Shown: positions 17,712-25,057, numbered from the stretch's first letter. The stretch is DNA of 41,932 nt from an uncultured Collinsella sp. (GCA_938036665.1 CALHWR010000210.1:1-41932), one strand, 5' to 3'. Made by a program: numbers and translations. The notes: a model not told the origin generated them from the letters alone.

Positions 17712-18479
17712 ATGGAATTGTTTGAGCCAATTCTTCATTTCTTTGCACAACGATGGGTCCACAACATCATCTGGGCCGGTATCTTGGCCATCGGCACCGC
17801 CGTTGCCGCCAAAATCGCGTCCAAGACCCTGCACCACCTGCTTAACCGCGATGATAACCCGCTCCCAGCATCGAGCATCTTCATCAACATCACACGCGCC
17901 GTCATCTGGATGATCGGCGGCAGCTTTATCCTCGACAACTGTTTTGGCATTAATGCAAACGCCCTCGTCGCCGCTCTTGGCGTCGGCGGCATCGCCATCT
18001 CGCTCGGCTTTCAGGACACGCTGTCGAACCTTATCGGCGGTATGCAGGTGACCTTCATGGGCATCATCAAGCCCGGCGACAATATCGAGGTCGGCGGCGT
18101 GTCGGGCGTGGTCCAAGACATCACCTGGCGCCACACGACCATCGAGGATGCCTGCGGGCAGACCATCATTGTGCCCAACTCCAACATCTCCAAGAACACG
18201 CTCGTGCATCTGATGCCCTTTGGGCGCGTGGCCGTGCCCGTTGCCGTAAAGGACACGTCTAAGTGGGCCTCGCTGGACGCGCTGGCAGATGAGCTTACCG
18301 ACGCCACCAAGGCCGCGGTGCTTCCCATCTCTGGCTTTGACAAGGAGCCGTACGTGCTCTTTAGCGAGATCGGCGACTTTGGCGTCAAGGGCAAAATCAT
18401 CTTTATCGTCAGCGACGATAGCACCACCTTCACGGCAACCGACGCCTGCATTCGTGCCATCGCCCCCATCATCGCCTAA
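17712..18479 (+). CDS. Small-conductance mechanosensitive channel (MscS family)
   Basis: A 255-residue MscS. The ATG at 17712 is preceded by AGGAGG at 9 nt, so I prefer it to the upstream ATG at 17688. Two or three N-terminal hydrophobic helices are followed by the pore helix TM3 (LVAALGVGGIAISLGFQDTLSNLIGG), which has the Gly/Ala packing typical of MscS. The beta domain (GDNIEVGGVSGVVQDITWRHTTI, IVPNSNI) and a C-terminal alpha-beta domain come next. The channel opens under membrane tension to release solutes after osmotic downshock. It lies alone and ends at a hairpin repeat that starts inside its stop codon. Confidence 0.93.
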   Translation: MELFEPILHFFAQRWVHNIIWAGILAIGTAVAAKIASKTLHHLLNRDDNPLPASSIFINITRAVIWMIGGSFILDNCFGINANALVAALGVGGIAISLGFQDTLSNLIGGMQVTFMGIIKPGDNIEVGGVSGVVQDITWRHTTIEDACGQTIIVPNSNISKNTLVHLMPFGRVAVPVAVKDTSKWASLDALADELTDATKAAVLPISGFDKEPYVLFSEIGDFGVKGKIIFIVSDDSTTFTATDACIRAIAPIIA

Positions 18480-18516
18480 ACTACCACAAAGGGGACAGGC
18501 ACCTTTGTGGTAGTTT
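18478..18516 (+). repeat. CCACC/GGTGG-type hairpin repeat, copy 1 (terminator-like)
   Basis: AAACTACCACAAAGG (18478-18492) and CCTTTGTGGTAGTTT (18502-18516) form a perfect 15-bp stem around GGACAGGCA. It starts within the mscS stop codon and could terminate it. It belongs to the same repeat family as 21205-21244, 23220-23258 and 24929-24967. Confidence 0.8.
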
Positions 18517-18572
18517 CGCATCGTGGTACCATGGTTCATATCGTTGTTTAAACGACTAAGGGAGTAGACACC

Positions 18573-20489
18573 ATGGAAGAGGCCTATCGTCAAGCACGCA
18601 AGCGCGGCGAGCAGGGACGCCGTCGCGCCATCAGCCAAAGCGAGCACCCGTACCTTACGGACCTCGACAGCTTGGTTGCCCAGCTCCCCTTAGGTCAGCG
18701 AGAGAGCGTCGGCCTGCGGGATATTCCGCTCGAAATGGTCGTCGGCACGGTTACCAAGGGCCGTCAGTCTGCCTTTTCGTGCAACTTTATGCCCCTGTTG
18801 CCATTTAGCACCGAGTTCGCCCGCAAGTGGTCCAACCTCTACGACATCCAGGTGACCGAGGGCTATCGCGACCCCATCATCGTCACCGAGTTCATGCATC
18901 GGTTTTACGTCCAAGAGGGCAACAAGCGCGTCAGCGTCCTCAAATTCCTGGACGCCCCGACGGTTTCGGCCAAGATTACCCGTCTCTACCCCGGCACATG
19001 GGATTCCGTCGAAAGCCGCCTATACGGTGAGTTCTGCGCGTTTTGGCGCGTCTGCCCCCTATACGAGATCGAGTTCTCGCGTGAGGGAAGCTACGAGACA
19101 CTCGCCAAGATGCTCGGTCAGAACCTTATCGAAAAATGGCCGCAGAAAAAGGTCGACTACCTGCGCCACACCTTCTTGCTCTTTAAGCGCGCCTACCTTC
19201 GCGCGGGCGGCGACCACCTGGACATTACGCCCGCCGACGCCATGCTCGTCTACCTCAATGTGTACAACCAGGACCGCCTGCTGGATACGCCGACGGATAT
19301 CGTCGTAAACCGCCTGTGCAAAATTTGGCGCGAGCTGGTCATTGCCGGCAAAAATGACGAGGACAAGGTCGATCTTGTCGAAGCGCCGAGTGTCGATGAG
19401 GAAGAGTCGCCCGCCAAGTCCACCTCCGGTGTGCTCAACTTCTTTATGGGCAAGACCGTCTATTCGGCGGCCAATCCCCTGCGCATCGCCTTTATCCATG
19501 AATTCCCTTGTGCAACGTCGAGCTGGGACAGCCTACACGACCAAGGGCGTCAGTATCTCGACGAGCACTTTGGCGGTATCGTGCGCACCGAGGCGTTCGA
19601 GGACTGCCACGATCCGGACGTGTTCTACGCCGCCGTGGAAACGGCTGTCAAACATGGAGACAACGTCATCTTCTCGACCTCGCACCGCCTGATGGAATAC
19701 ACGCTCAGGGCAGCCGTTGAGTATCCCCAGGTTCGGTTCCTTAACTGTTCTATCGGCCTTCCCCACCAAAGCGTCCGTTCGTACTTTGGCAAGATGTACG
19801 AGGCCAAGTTCCTCCTGGGCGCCCTTGCGGCTAGCATGGCGGACAACCATCGCATTGGCTACCACGCGTCGGTCTTTGCGTCGGGCGCGCTTAGCGAGAT
19901 CAACGCCTTTGCCATCGGCGCCTCGCTGCTCGACCCTCGCGCGCAGGTAATCCTCACCTGGGGCGATGTGCCCGCCGGCGGTCTTGCCGAGGCCATGTGC
20001 CGCGAAGGCGTGAGTGTTATGACCGGTGTCGACATGTCCAAGTCGCTGGAGGACCCCACGGCCTACGGACTCCACCGCCTGGTCGATGGCAAGGTCGTCG
20101 GCATCGCCATGCCGGTATGGAACTGGGGCCGTTACTACGAACTCATCGTACGCAGCCTACTGCACGGCACATGGGACGAGACCGCCGATGACCAGCAGGT
20201 GCGCGCCGTCAACTACTGGTACGGTATGAGCTCCGGCGTCATCGATATTCGCTACGCTCCGGGCCTACCCTATCAGACGTGTAAACTTGTGCAGCTGCTT
20301 CGCAACGGCATTGTCGAGGGCTCCATCAACCCATTTGGCGGCGAGCTCCACAGCCAGGACGGCGTGGTTCAGATTGAGGGCTTCCCTCCCCTGCCGAGTA
20401 CGCAGATTGTCGAGATGAACTGGCTGGCTGACAACGTTATAGGCTCGATTCCGCAGCTCGATAACGAGCCGAAGGTCCGCGCCCTATGA
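18573..20489 (+). CDS. Cytoplasmic BMP-like ligand-binding protein with ParB/Srx-like N-terminal domain
   Basis: A 638-residue protein with no signal peptide or lipobox although its C-terminal half belongs to the BMP/PnrA/Med ligand-binding family. Residues about 90-130 (VTEGYRDPIIV, RFYVQEGNKRVSVLKF) look like a ParB/sulfiredoxin-like motif in which a G-N-K-R loop replaces G-E-R-R. From about residue 300 the BMP fold begins (NPLRIAFIHEFP, DPDVFYAAVETAVKHGDNVIFSTSH, FLNCS, GKMYEAKFLLGALAASM, VWNWGRYYELIV). BMP proteins bind purine nucleosides; a cytosolic form suggests a sensor or enzyme-regulating role rather than transport. Its stop overlaps the start of the phosphoesterase gene, so the two products probably work together. 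The ATG follows AAGGGAG. Confidence 0.75.
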   Translation: MEEAYRQARKRGEQGRRRAISQSEHPYLTDLDSLVAQLPLGQRESVGLRDIPLEMVVGTVTKGRQSAFSCNFMPLLPFSTEFARKWSNLYDIQVTEGYRDPIIVTEFMHRFYVQEGNKRVSVLKFLDAPTVSAKITRLYPGTWDSVESRLYGEFCAFWRVCPLYEIEFSREGSYETLAKMLGQNLIEKWPQKKVDYLRHTFLLFKRAYLRAGGDHLDITPADAMLVYLNVYNQDRLLDTPTDIVVNRLCKIWRELVIAGKNDEDKVDLVEAPSVDEEESPAKSTSGVLNFFMGKTVYSAANPLRIAFIHEFPCATSSWDSLHDQGRQYLDEHFGGIVRTEAFEDCHDPDVFYAAVETAVKHGDNVIFSTSHRLMEYTLRAAVEYPQVRFLNCSIGLPHQSVRSYFGKMYEAKFLLGALAASMADNHRIGYHASVFASGALSEINAFAIGASLLDPRAQVILTWGDVPAGGLAEAMCREGVSVMTGVDMSKSLEDPTAYGLHRLVDGKVVGIAMPVWNWGRYYELIVRSLLHGTWDETADDQQVRAVNYWYGMSSGVIDIRYAPGLPYQTCKLVQLLRNGIVEGSINPFGGELHSQDGVVQIEGFPPLPSTQIVEMNWLADNVIGSIPQLDNEPKVRAL

Positions 20490-21196
20490 AAATCCTTGCC
20501 ATAGCCGATACCGAAGAGCGATGCCTGTGGGAGTGCTTTCGCAAGGAGCGCTTTGAGGACGTTGACCTGATTCTATCCGCAGGCGACCTGGATCCGGACT
20601 ATCTTGAGTTTTTGGTCACTGTCATCAACAAACCGCTTGTGTACGTTCGTGGCAACCACGACGACCGCTACGCGCGCCATGCACCGGGCGGGTGCATTTG
20701 TGTTGAGGACAGCGTATATGTGTACCGAGGTATTCGCATTGCGGGTCTGGGCGGTTCCATGCGCTACCGCGACGGCGCGAACATGTATACCGAGCGCGAG
20801 ATGGCAAAACGCATGCGCAAGCTATCGCGAAAAATCGCACTGGTAGACGGATGCGATATTCTACTTACCCATGCACCCGTCGCAGGCATGGGCGACCTGG
20901 ACGACCTGCCGCATCGAGGATTCGAGTGCTTTAATGCGGCTCTTGAGTCTTGGGGTCCCGACTATATGATTCACGGGCATGTGCACCAAAGCTACGGCCC
21001 CAACTTTCAACGCGAGCGCCAACACCCATGCGGAACGAAGATTGTCAACGCCTGCGGCTATACCAAGATCGAAATTGACGAGGCGCGCTACCCCACGCGC
21101 GGTTGGAAGGCCGCTTGGCTCAACTCGCAAACCATGCGCCGCGAGCTCAAACGCCACGAAGCAATCGAGTCTTCAACCGCCAGAACCCCCTGGTAA
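20486..21196 (+). CDS. Calcineurin-like metallophosphoesterase
   Basis: A 236-residue phosphoesterase. Motifs are SAGDLDPDYL, VRGNHDDRYA, LLTHAPVAG and IHGHVHQSYGP, which are the metal-binding GD, GNHD, H and GHxH elements. The first motif is unusual: the usual D-x-H after the first strand is D-T-E (IADTEERC), so one metal ligand His is replaced. Activity may therefore be altered. The ATG overlaps the TGA of the BMP-like gene (ATGA), a sign of translational coupling. The substrate is unknown; a nucleotide or cyclic nucleotide would fit the BMP partner's expected nucleoside binding. The gene ends about 10 nt before a hairpin repeat. Confidence 0.85.
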   Translation: MKILAIADTEERCLWECFRKERFEDVDLILSAGDLDPDYLEFLVTVINKPLVYVRGNHDDRYARHAPGGCICVEDSVYVYRGIRIAGLGGSMRYRDGANMYTEREMAKRMRKLSRKIALVDGCDILLTHAPVAGMGDLDDLPHRGFECFNAALESWGPDYMIHGHVHQSYGPNFQRERQHPCGTKIVNACGYTKIEIDEARYPTRGWKAAWLNSQTMRRELKRHEAIESSTARTPW

Positions 21197-21204
21197 CTGC
21201 CAAC

Positions 21205-21264
21205 AACCACCACGAAGGGGATAGGCACCTTTATGGTGGTTTTGCTGACTCGTCCGACCTGTCC
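21205..21264 (+). repeat. Hairpin repeat copy 2 with 3' extension (left flank of sigma cassette)
   Basis: AACCACCACGAAGG pairs with CCTTTATGGTGGTT (two weak pairs) at 21205-21241. The unit continues as TTTGCTGACTCGTCCGACC to 21264, and this whole 60-nt unit recurs at 23221-23280 with only a few differences. It may also end transcription of the phosphoesterase gene. Confidence 0.8.
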
Positions 21265-21310
21265 ATCACGGTGCTTGTGTAATTAACGAGAACACTCATT
21301 GTTTTGTAAG

Positions 21311-21337
21311 GACGGCGCTCACGTGCCGTCTTTTTTT
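21311..21337 (+). terminator. Terminator-like hairpin upstream of the sigma gene
   Basis: GACGGC (21311-21316) and GCCGTC (21325-21330) flank an 8-nt loop and are followed by seven T. It is about 90 nt before the sigma start codon, so it either stops upstream transcription or ends a short leader/sRNA. Confidence 0.7.
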
Positions 21338-21428
21338 GTCAACTTATGCAGTCTCGACCGTGTTGTATGTAGAGGGACCTCGCGAGACGCCTTCCCTATA
21401 TCCACCACGACCAATTGGAGGTGACACT

Positions 21429-21989
21429 ATGCCTGCACGCCGTAACCGCAATAGCACGCTCCGATGCGATGCCGATCAGATCGAGCGGGAAGCAAAGCGC
21501 TTGGTCGACACGTATTCCGACCTCATCCTTCGATTGTGCTATTCGGCCCTTGGATCCGCTGACGACGCTCAAGACATCTGCCAGGACACGCTGATCAAGA
21601 TTCTCCAACGCACTCAACCGTTCGACTCGCTCGAACACGAACGTGCTTGGGTGATCCGAGTCGCACTGAACGCATGTCGCGATATCGGCCGTACGCACGC
21701 GAATCACCCGGTTGTCGACCTCGATTCGCTCCCCGATTTCTGCGCACCCGTAACACATACCGAGCAAGAATTCGCGCAACGCGACTGCGCCATTCTTTCC
21801 GCTGTCACGGCCCTGCCTCAAGCACAGCGCATCGCCATCTTTTTGCACTACTACGCAGGCATGAGCATCAGGGAAATCGCAGACGCCGTTCACGCGACGC
21901 CAGCTGCAACCGCCCAGCACCTTAGCCGCGGACGTGCGTCACTTCGGCTTTCCTTGAAAGGAGACCACAATGACTACGAATTCGAATGA
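21429..21989 (+). CDS. ECF-type RNA polymerase sigma factor
   Basis: A 186-residue sigma-70 family protein starting at the ATG at 21429 behind GGAGGTGA. Region 2 (LVDTYSDLILRLCYSALGSADDAQDICQDTLIKILQR, then ERAWVIRVALNACRD) and region 4 (AVTALPQAQRIAIFLHYYAGMSIREIADAVHATPAATAQHLSRGRASL) are complete, with a short linker and no region 3, which defines the ECF group. It would direct RNA polymerase to a small regulon. The downstream gene overlaps it by 20 nt and encodes a membrane protein of the type that acts as anti-sigma factor, so activity is probably signal-controlled. The stimulus is unknown. Confidence 0.93.
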   Translation: MPARRNRNSTLRCDADQIEREAKRLVDTYSDLILRLCYSALGSADDAQDICQDTLIKILQRTQPFDSLEHERAWVIRVALNACRDIGRTHANHPVVDLDSLPDFCAPVTHTEQEFAQRDCAILSAVTALPQAQRIAIFLHYYAGMSIREIADAVHATPAATAQHLSRGRASLRLSLKGDHNDYEFE

Positions 21990-23100
21990 CTATCGCCACG
22001 CCCTGGAGCACATTTCGTTTACCGATAATGCGAAGCAGCACATGGCAAACTCGATTGCTCAGTCCGTCGCCTCGAGCGATGCGGCGACCGCTCAAAGCAA
22101 CTTTAATGGCACGCGACGCAAGCCGCGCATCGCCCGCCATCCCGTAAGAACAGTCGCTCGCATTGCCGCTGTAACGGCAGTCCTCGCTATCGTCATTGGA
22201 GGCGCTGGCACGGCTATGGCAACAGGCGTCCTGCCGCTTCCTTCTGACATGCTTTCCGACATCTTTGACGGACCTGCTTCTCAAACCGAGATCATCGACC
22301 GTATTGGCCGGCCCGTCGGTGCTAGCTGCTCCAACAACGGAGTCACCGTGACCGCCGACGCCATCATGGGCGACAAGGATATGGTTACCATCGCCTATAC
22401 GCTTACGTTCGACGATCCCGCTGCCCTGAAAAAGCTTTCCGATCCGGGCGAGAACGGAACTATCGCCGGAAGTGTCGATGGAAACGTATACGTTGATGGC
22501 GAGCATGGCGGCCAAGGCCAATCATGGCTCATTGACAAGAACCCCAATGACTCCAGCATTCAATACTTTGCACAGTTCAGCGTTGAATCACCCGGCCTTA
22601 TGGGCAGGACCGTCCGCACGCATATCAACTCTCTCGTTGTGCCACGTGCTGGCAAAGAGCTTCCCGAGTATAAGAAAATACTTACGGGCCCATGGGATCT
22701 TAAGTTCCAGCTGAATTACGAAGATACATCCGTTACGATTCCCGCGCCCAAATCGGTCAATTTTAACGGCACCAAGGCGACGATTCAAGAGGCCACCGTA
22801 TCCTGCGTTGGCGTTTCAGTCCGCTACAACATAGATCGTTCCATCGAACACGACAACAACAGCGGCAAGATGTCTCAAAACATGGAGGAGTCTATGGATG
22901 CCGTTGGCAACATACCCCTCATCGTGACGTTCAAAGACGGTCATGTTGAGGACGCAACCAGCCACAGCGGCTATTTCGCAAATAAACTGGATAACGGCAC
23001 CACTGATGTCCACAAGACCTGGCCGTTCTTGCAAGTTTGTGACACAGACAAGATTGCAAGCGTACAAATTGGCGATACGGTCATTCCCATGAATTCGTAA
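21970..23100 (+). CDS. DUF4179-type membrane protein, putative anti-sigma factor
   Basis: A 376-residue protein encoded in an overlap with the sigma gene. The ribosome site GAAAGGAG lies inside the sigma coding end. Residues 1-58 form a cytoplasmic segment rich in polar and basic residues, which would contact the sigma factor. A single transmembrane helix follows (VARIAAVTAVLAIVIGGAGTA, about 62-84). The rest is an extracytoplasmic beta-rich domain (GVTVTADAIMGDKDMVTIAYTL is typical of DUF4179). This topology and gene order match known ECF sigma/anti-sigma pairs. It lacks the zinc-binding ZAS motif H-x3-C-x2-C. The function is inferred from context. Confidence 0.8.
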   Translation: MTTNSNDYRHALEHISFTDNAKQHMANSIAQSVASSDAATAQSNFNGTRRKPRIARHPVRTVARIAAVTAVLAIVIGGAGTAMATGVLPLPSDMLSDIFDGPASQTEIIDRIGRPVGASCSNNGVTVTADAIMGDKDMVTIAYTLTFDDPAALKKLSDPGENGTIAGSVDGNVYVDGEHGGQGQSWLIDKNPNDSSIQYFAQFSVESPGLMGRTVRTHINSLVVPRAGKELPEYKKILTGPWDLKFQLNYEDTSVTIPAPKSVNFNGTKATIQEATVSCVGVSVRYNIDRSIEHDNNSGKMSQNMEESMDAVGNIPLIVTFKDGHVEDATSHSGYFANKLDNGTTDVHKTWPFLQVCDTDKIASVQIGDTVIPMNS

Positions 23101-23219
23101 CGCTACGCGGCTCGTATATGCACCCGGTTCCGCACTTCGCGTCTAAAGATGCGCTGTCATCGAGCAGCGTGAGCGCAAGGCCGCCCGTATGGTCGGCTGG
23201 GAACACCTCGTTGCGCTAA

Positions 23220-23280
23220 AAACCACCACGAAGGGGACCGGCACCTTTGTGGTGGTTTTGCTGACTCGTCCGACCTGTCC
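23220..23280 (+). repeat. Hairpin repeat copy 3 with 3' extension (right flank of sigma cassette)
   Basis: AAACCACCACGAAGG (23220-23234) pairs with CCTTTGTGGTGGTTT (23244-23258). The following segment to 23280 matches 21242-21264. Together the copies form direct repeats on both sides of the sigma/anti-sigma pair. The sequence between 23101 and 23219 shows no gene. Confidence 0.8.
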
Positions 23281-23290
23281 CAACGGTTTG

Positions 23291-23425
23291 TCTCAATCTG
23301 TAACAGGTAGGGCCCAAATAATCGGTTAGCTGTTACAGATCGAGACAGACCACGGATGCTCGGCCGAAAATCTCAATCTGTAACAGGTAGGAACGATTTT
23401 GCCCCTTAGATGTTACAGATTGAGA
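23291..23425. repeat. Array A: four alternating 15-nt arms at exact 40-bp pitch
   Basis: Arms start at 23291 (TCTCAATCTGTAACA), 23331 (TGTTACAGATCGAGA), 23371 (TCTCAATCTGTAACA) and 23411 (TGTTACAGATTGAGA). Orientation alternates and each pair is separated by exactly 25 nt. The three spacers (23306-23330, 23346-23370, 23386-23410) differ in sequence, although the first and third both begin GGTAG. Arms 1-2 and 3-4 can form hairpins with 25-nt loops, and 2-3 or 1-4 can pair alternatively. The total length is 135 bp. An array of identical geometry is at 33919-34053. The array lies between the sigma cassette and the leuB remnant. Confidence 0.95.
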
Positions 23426-23451
23426 TATTTGACAGCTTGAATCGGCATCGC

Positions 23452-24094
23452 CTACAGCGCGGCGACGACCTTGTCGCCCATCGTCGTGGTGCCGAGGATC
23501 TTATCTGCCGGGGTGTTGACATCGGCGATGTCACGGGTGCGCCAGCCCTCGTCGAGCACGCGCGCCACGGCGCTCTCGATCCACGCGGCTTGCTCGCCCA
23601 TGTCGAGCGCGTAGGTCAGCAGCATCGCCACCGACAAGATTTGAGCCAGCGGATTGGCCACGCCGAGCCCCGCGATGTCAGGAGCGCTGCCAGCGCTCGG
23701 CCCAAACAGCGATACGCCATCATCCAGCGAGGCAGAGGCAAGCATACCGAGCGATCCGGTAATCTGAGCCGCCTCATCGGACAGGATGTCGCCGAACATG
23801 TTCTCCGTCACCACGACGTCAAAGTCTGCCGGTCGACTGATGAGCTGCATGGCGGCGTTGTCGACGAGCAGGTCCTCAAGCTCCACGTCGGAGTACTCCT
23901 CGTCTTGCACGCGATGCACGATCTCGCGCCACATGCGGCTCGTCTCCAGCACGTTGCGCTTATCAACGCTCGTCACCTTGCCGCGACGTTTGCGCGCCGC
24001 CTCAAATGCCTGGCGCGCAATGCGCTCAATCTCGTACTCGCGATACTCCATCACGTCGACCGCACGCTGACCGGCCGCACCCGCAGCGCCCGCG
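23452..24094 (-). pseudogene. leuB: 3-isopropylmalate dehydrogenase remnant (C-terminal two-thirds)
   Basis: The minus-strand frame encodes LeuB from about [18 protein letters not shown] through [44 protein letters not shown] and [22 protein letters not shown] to a normal C-terminus. The N-terminal third, which holds the NAD-binding start and several substrate arginines, is absent. Upstream the sequence changes into leuA in another frame, at about 24094. The piece has no start codon or ribosome site of its own. It is the relic of a deletion that also removed leuC, leuD and most of leuA if the ancestral order was leuABCD-like. LeuB oxidises 3-isopropylmalate in leucine synthesis. Confidence 0.9.
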
Positions 24095-24658
24095 CAGGTC
24101 ACGGATGCGGGCGCCAAAGTCCCACGGCATGTTGTAGCCCATCGTATCGGGGATGTTCACGACCGTGGCACCGGCCTTTACGGCCGCCTCGATAATGCGC
24201 ACCAGAAACTCCTGATCGGAGCGGCCGGCATCCTCGGCATAAAACTCAACATCGTCAACGAACTTGCGAGCATGTTTGACGGCATGGATCGCTCACTCAA
24301 TTGCCCTTTCCTCAGTCATATGGAGCTTGTCGCGCAGGTGACTGGTGCTCACACCCAGCCCTGTATGGATACGGGGCCTCTGGGCCGTTTTGAGCGCCTC
24401 TGCAGCCACTTCGATATCCCTGTCGACAGCGCGCGTCAGGCCGCATACCGTGCATCGGTCGCCCGCAATCTTGCCAATCTCCTGTACGGAGCGAAAGTCA
24501 CCAGGACTCGAGATGGGAAAGCCCGCCTCGATAACGTCCACGTTCATGCGCACCAGCTGGCGGGCGATGAAGAGCTTTTCCTCGGTATTCATGCTGGCGC
24601 CCGGCGACTGCTCACCGTCGCACAGGGTGGCGTCAAAGATTGTGATTTTGCGGCTTAT
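24095..24658 (-). pseudogene. leuA: 2-isopropylmalate synthase remnant (N-terminal part, multiply inactivated)
   Basis: The frame begins at ATA (24658) exactly where ATG is expected, 5 nt behind AGGAGG. It reads [23 protein letters not shown], where LeuA proteins have LRDGEQ, so the catalytic Arg has become Cys (TGC, 24620-24622). It continues through [16 protein letters not shown] and [20 protein letters not shown] to a TGA at 24293-24295 in place of an Arg codon. Homology resumes after the stop ([43 protein letters not shown]) and ends at the junction with leuB. About 300 C-terminal residues are missing. The lost start, the Arg change and the nonsense codon all fit G:C to A:T transitions. 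LeuA would have catalysed the first step of leucine synthesis. Confidence 0.92.
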
Positions 24659-24723
24659 ATGTTCCTCCTGATTGACCGTTTTATGACAGATGGCTTTCAG
24701 GAGAGAGAGAAGGCCTAGAGATA

Positions 24724-24842
24724 GAAAAATACCCGTGTCGCTCATCACGCCTGAAAGCGGCAGACGATAGCGCACCCGGGTACAACAAATCGTTATAGCG
24801 AGATTACAACCCTAGCGCGCTATCCAATCTAGTAGCGCTATG
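24724..24842 (-). promoter_or_regulatory. Leucine-type transcription attenuator
   Basis: Reading the minus strand: TAGCGCTA (24833-24840, inside the leader ORF) can pair with TAGCGCGCTA (24813-24822). The latter overlaps GATAGCGC (24817-24824), which can instead pair with GCGCTATC (24766-24773). That third segment is also part of the 5' arm of an imperfect terminator closed by ACCCG/CGGGT (24781 to 24731) and followed by ATTTTTC (24731-24724). This is the 1:2, 2:3 and 3:4 arrangement of ribosome-mediated attenuators. It lies about 70 nt before the dead leuA. Confidence 0.65.
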
Positions 24843-24871
24843 CCTAGGAGCTGTTGCGTGTTCTTAAACAT
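24812..24871 (-). CDS. Putative leucine operon leader peptide (19 aa)
   Basis: The short frame MFKNTQQLLGIALLDWIAR has an AAGGGAG ribosome site 6-8 nt upstream and ends in TAG. Four of its 19 codons are leucine (CTC, CTA, CTA, CTA), in two Leu-Leu pairs. CTA is rare in the surrounding GC-rich genes, so ribosome stalling would be sensitive to charged tRNA-Leu. It overlaps the mutually exclusive hairpins described for 24724-24842. It is too short for normal gene calls. The longer in-frame ORF reaching 25027 crosses a terminator and a repeat and is not credible. Confidence 0.6.
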   Translation of the reverse strand: MFKNTQQLLGIALLDWIAR

Positions 24872-24928
24872 GTTGGGCTCCCTTCGGCCTCGGGTAGTAC
24901 TACATCGCGCTAAAGTACAACACAAGTA

Positions 24929-24967
24929 AAACCACCACAAGGGTGCCTGTCCCCTTCGTGGTGGTTT
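24929..24967. repeat. Hairpin repeat copy 4 (inverted loop)
   Basis: AAACCACCAC (24929-24938) pairs with GTGGTGGTTT (24958-24967). The inner part AAGGGTGCCTGTCCCCTT is the reverse complement of the loop in the other copies, so this copy lies in the opposite orientation. It stands between the leu leader and the rplA terminator. Confidence 0.8.
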
Positions 24968-24982
24968 CGTTGACTCAAAAGC

Positions 24983-25021
24983 AAGAGACCCGGTCCTGCA
25001 CGAGGCAGAACCGGGTCTCTT
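24983..25021 (-). terminator. Terminator of the rplKA operon
   Basis: AAGAGACCCGGT (24983-24994) and ACCGGGTCTCTT (25010-25021) form a perfect 12-bp stem, followed on the minus strand by TTGCTTTTG. Confidence 0.85.
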
Positions 25022-25057
25022 TAGCAATGCTTGCTTTGCTCAGGCAGTAACTGTTAG

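Noticed and set aside
23291..23425. CRISPR array
   Set aside because: Repeats are only 15 nt, alternate in orientation and number four; no cas genes. The geometry is reported as its own finding.
24659..24775. In-frame extension of leuA upstream to ATG at 24775
   Set aside because: That stretch forms the attenuator terminator and U run; the AGGAGG site and homology place the original start at 24658.
24872..25027. Upstream extension of the 19-aa leader to a 71-codon ORF
   Set aside because: The extension would be coded by a terminator and a hairpin repeat; only the last 19 codons have a ribosome site and biased Leu content.
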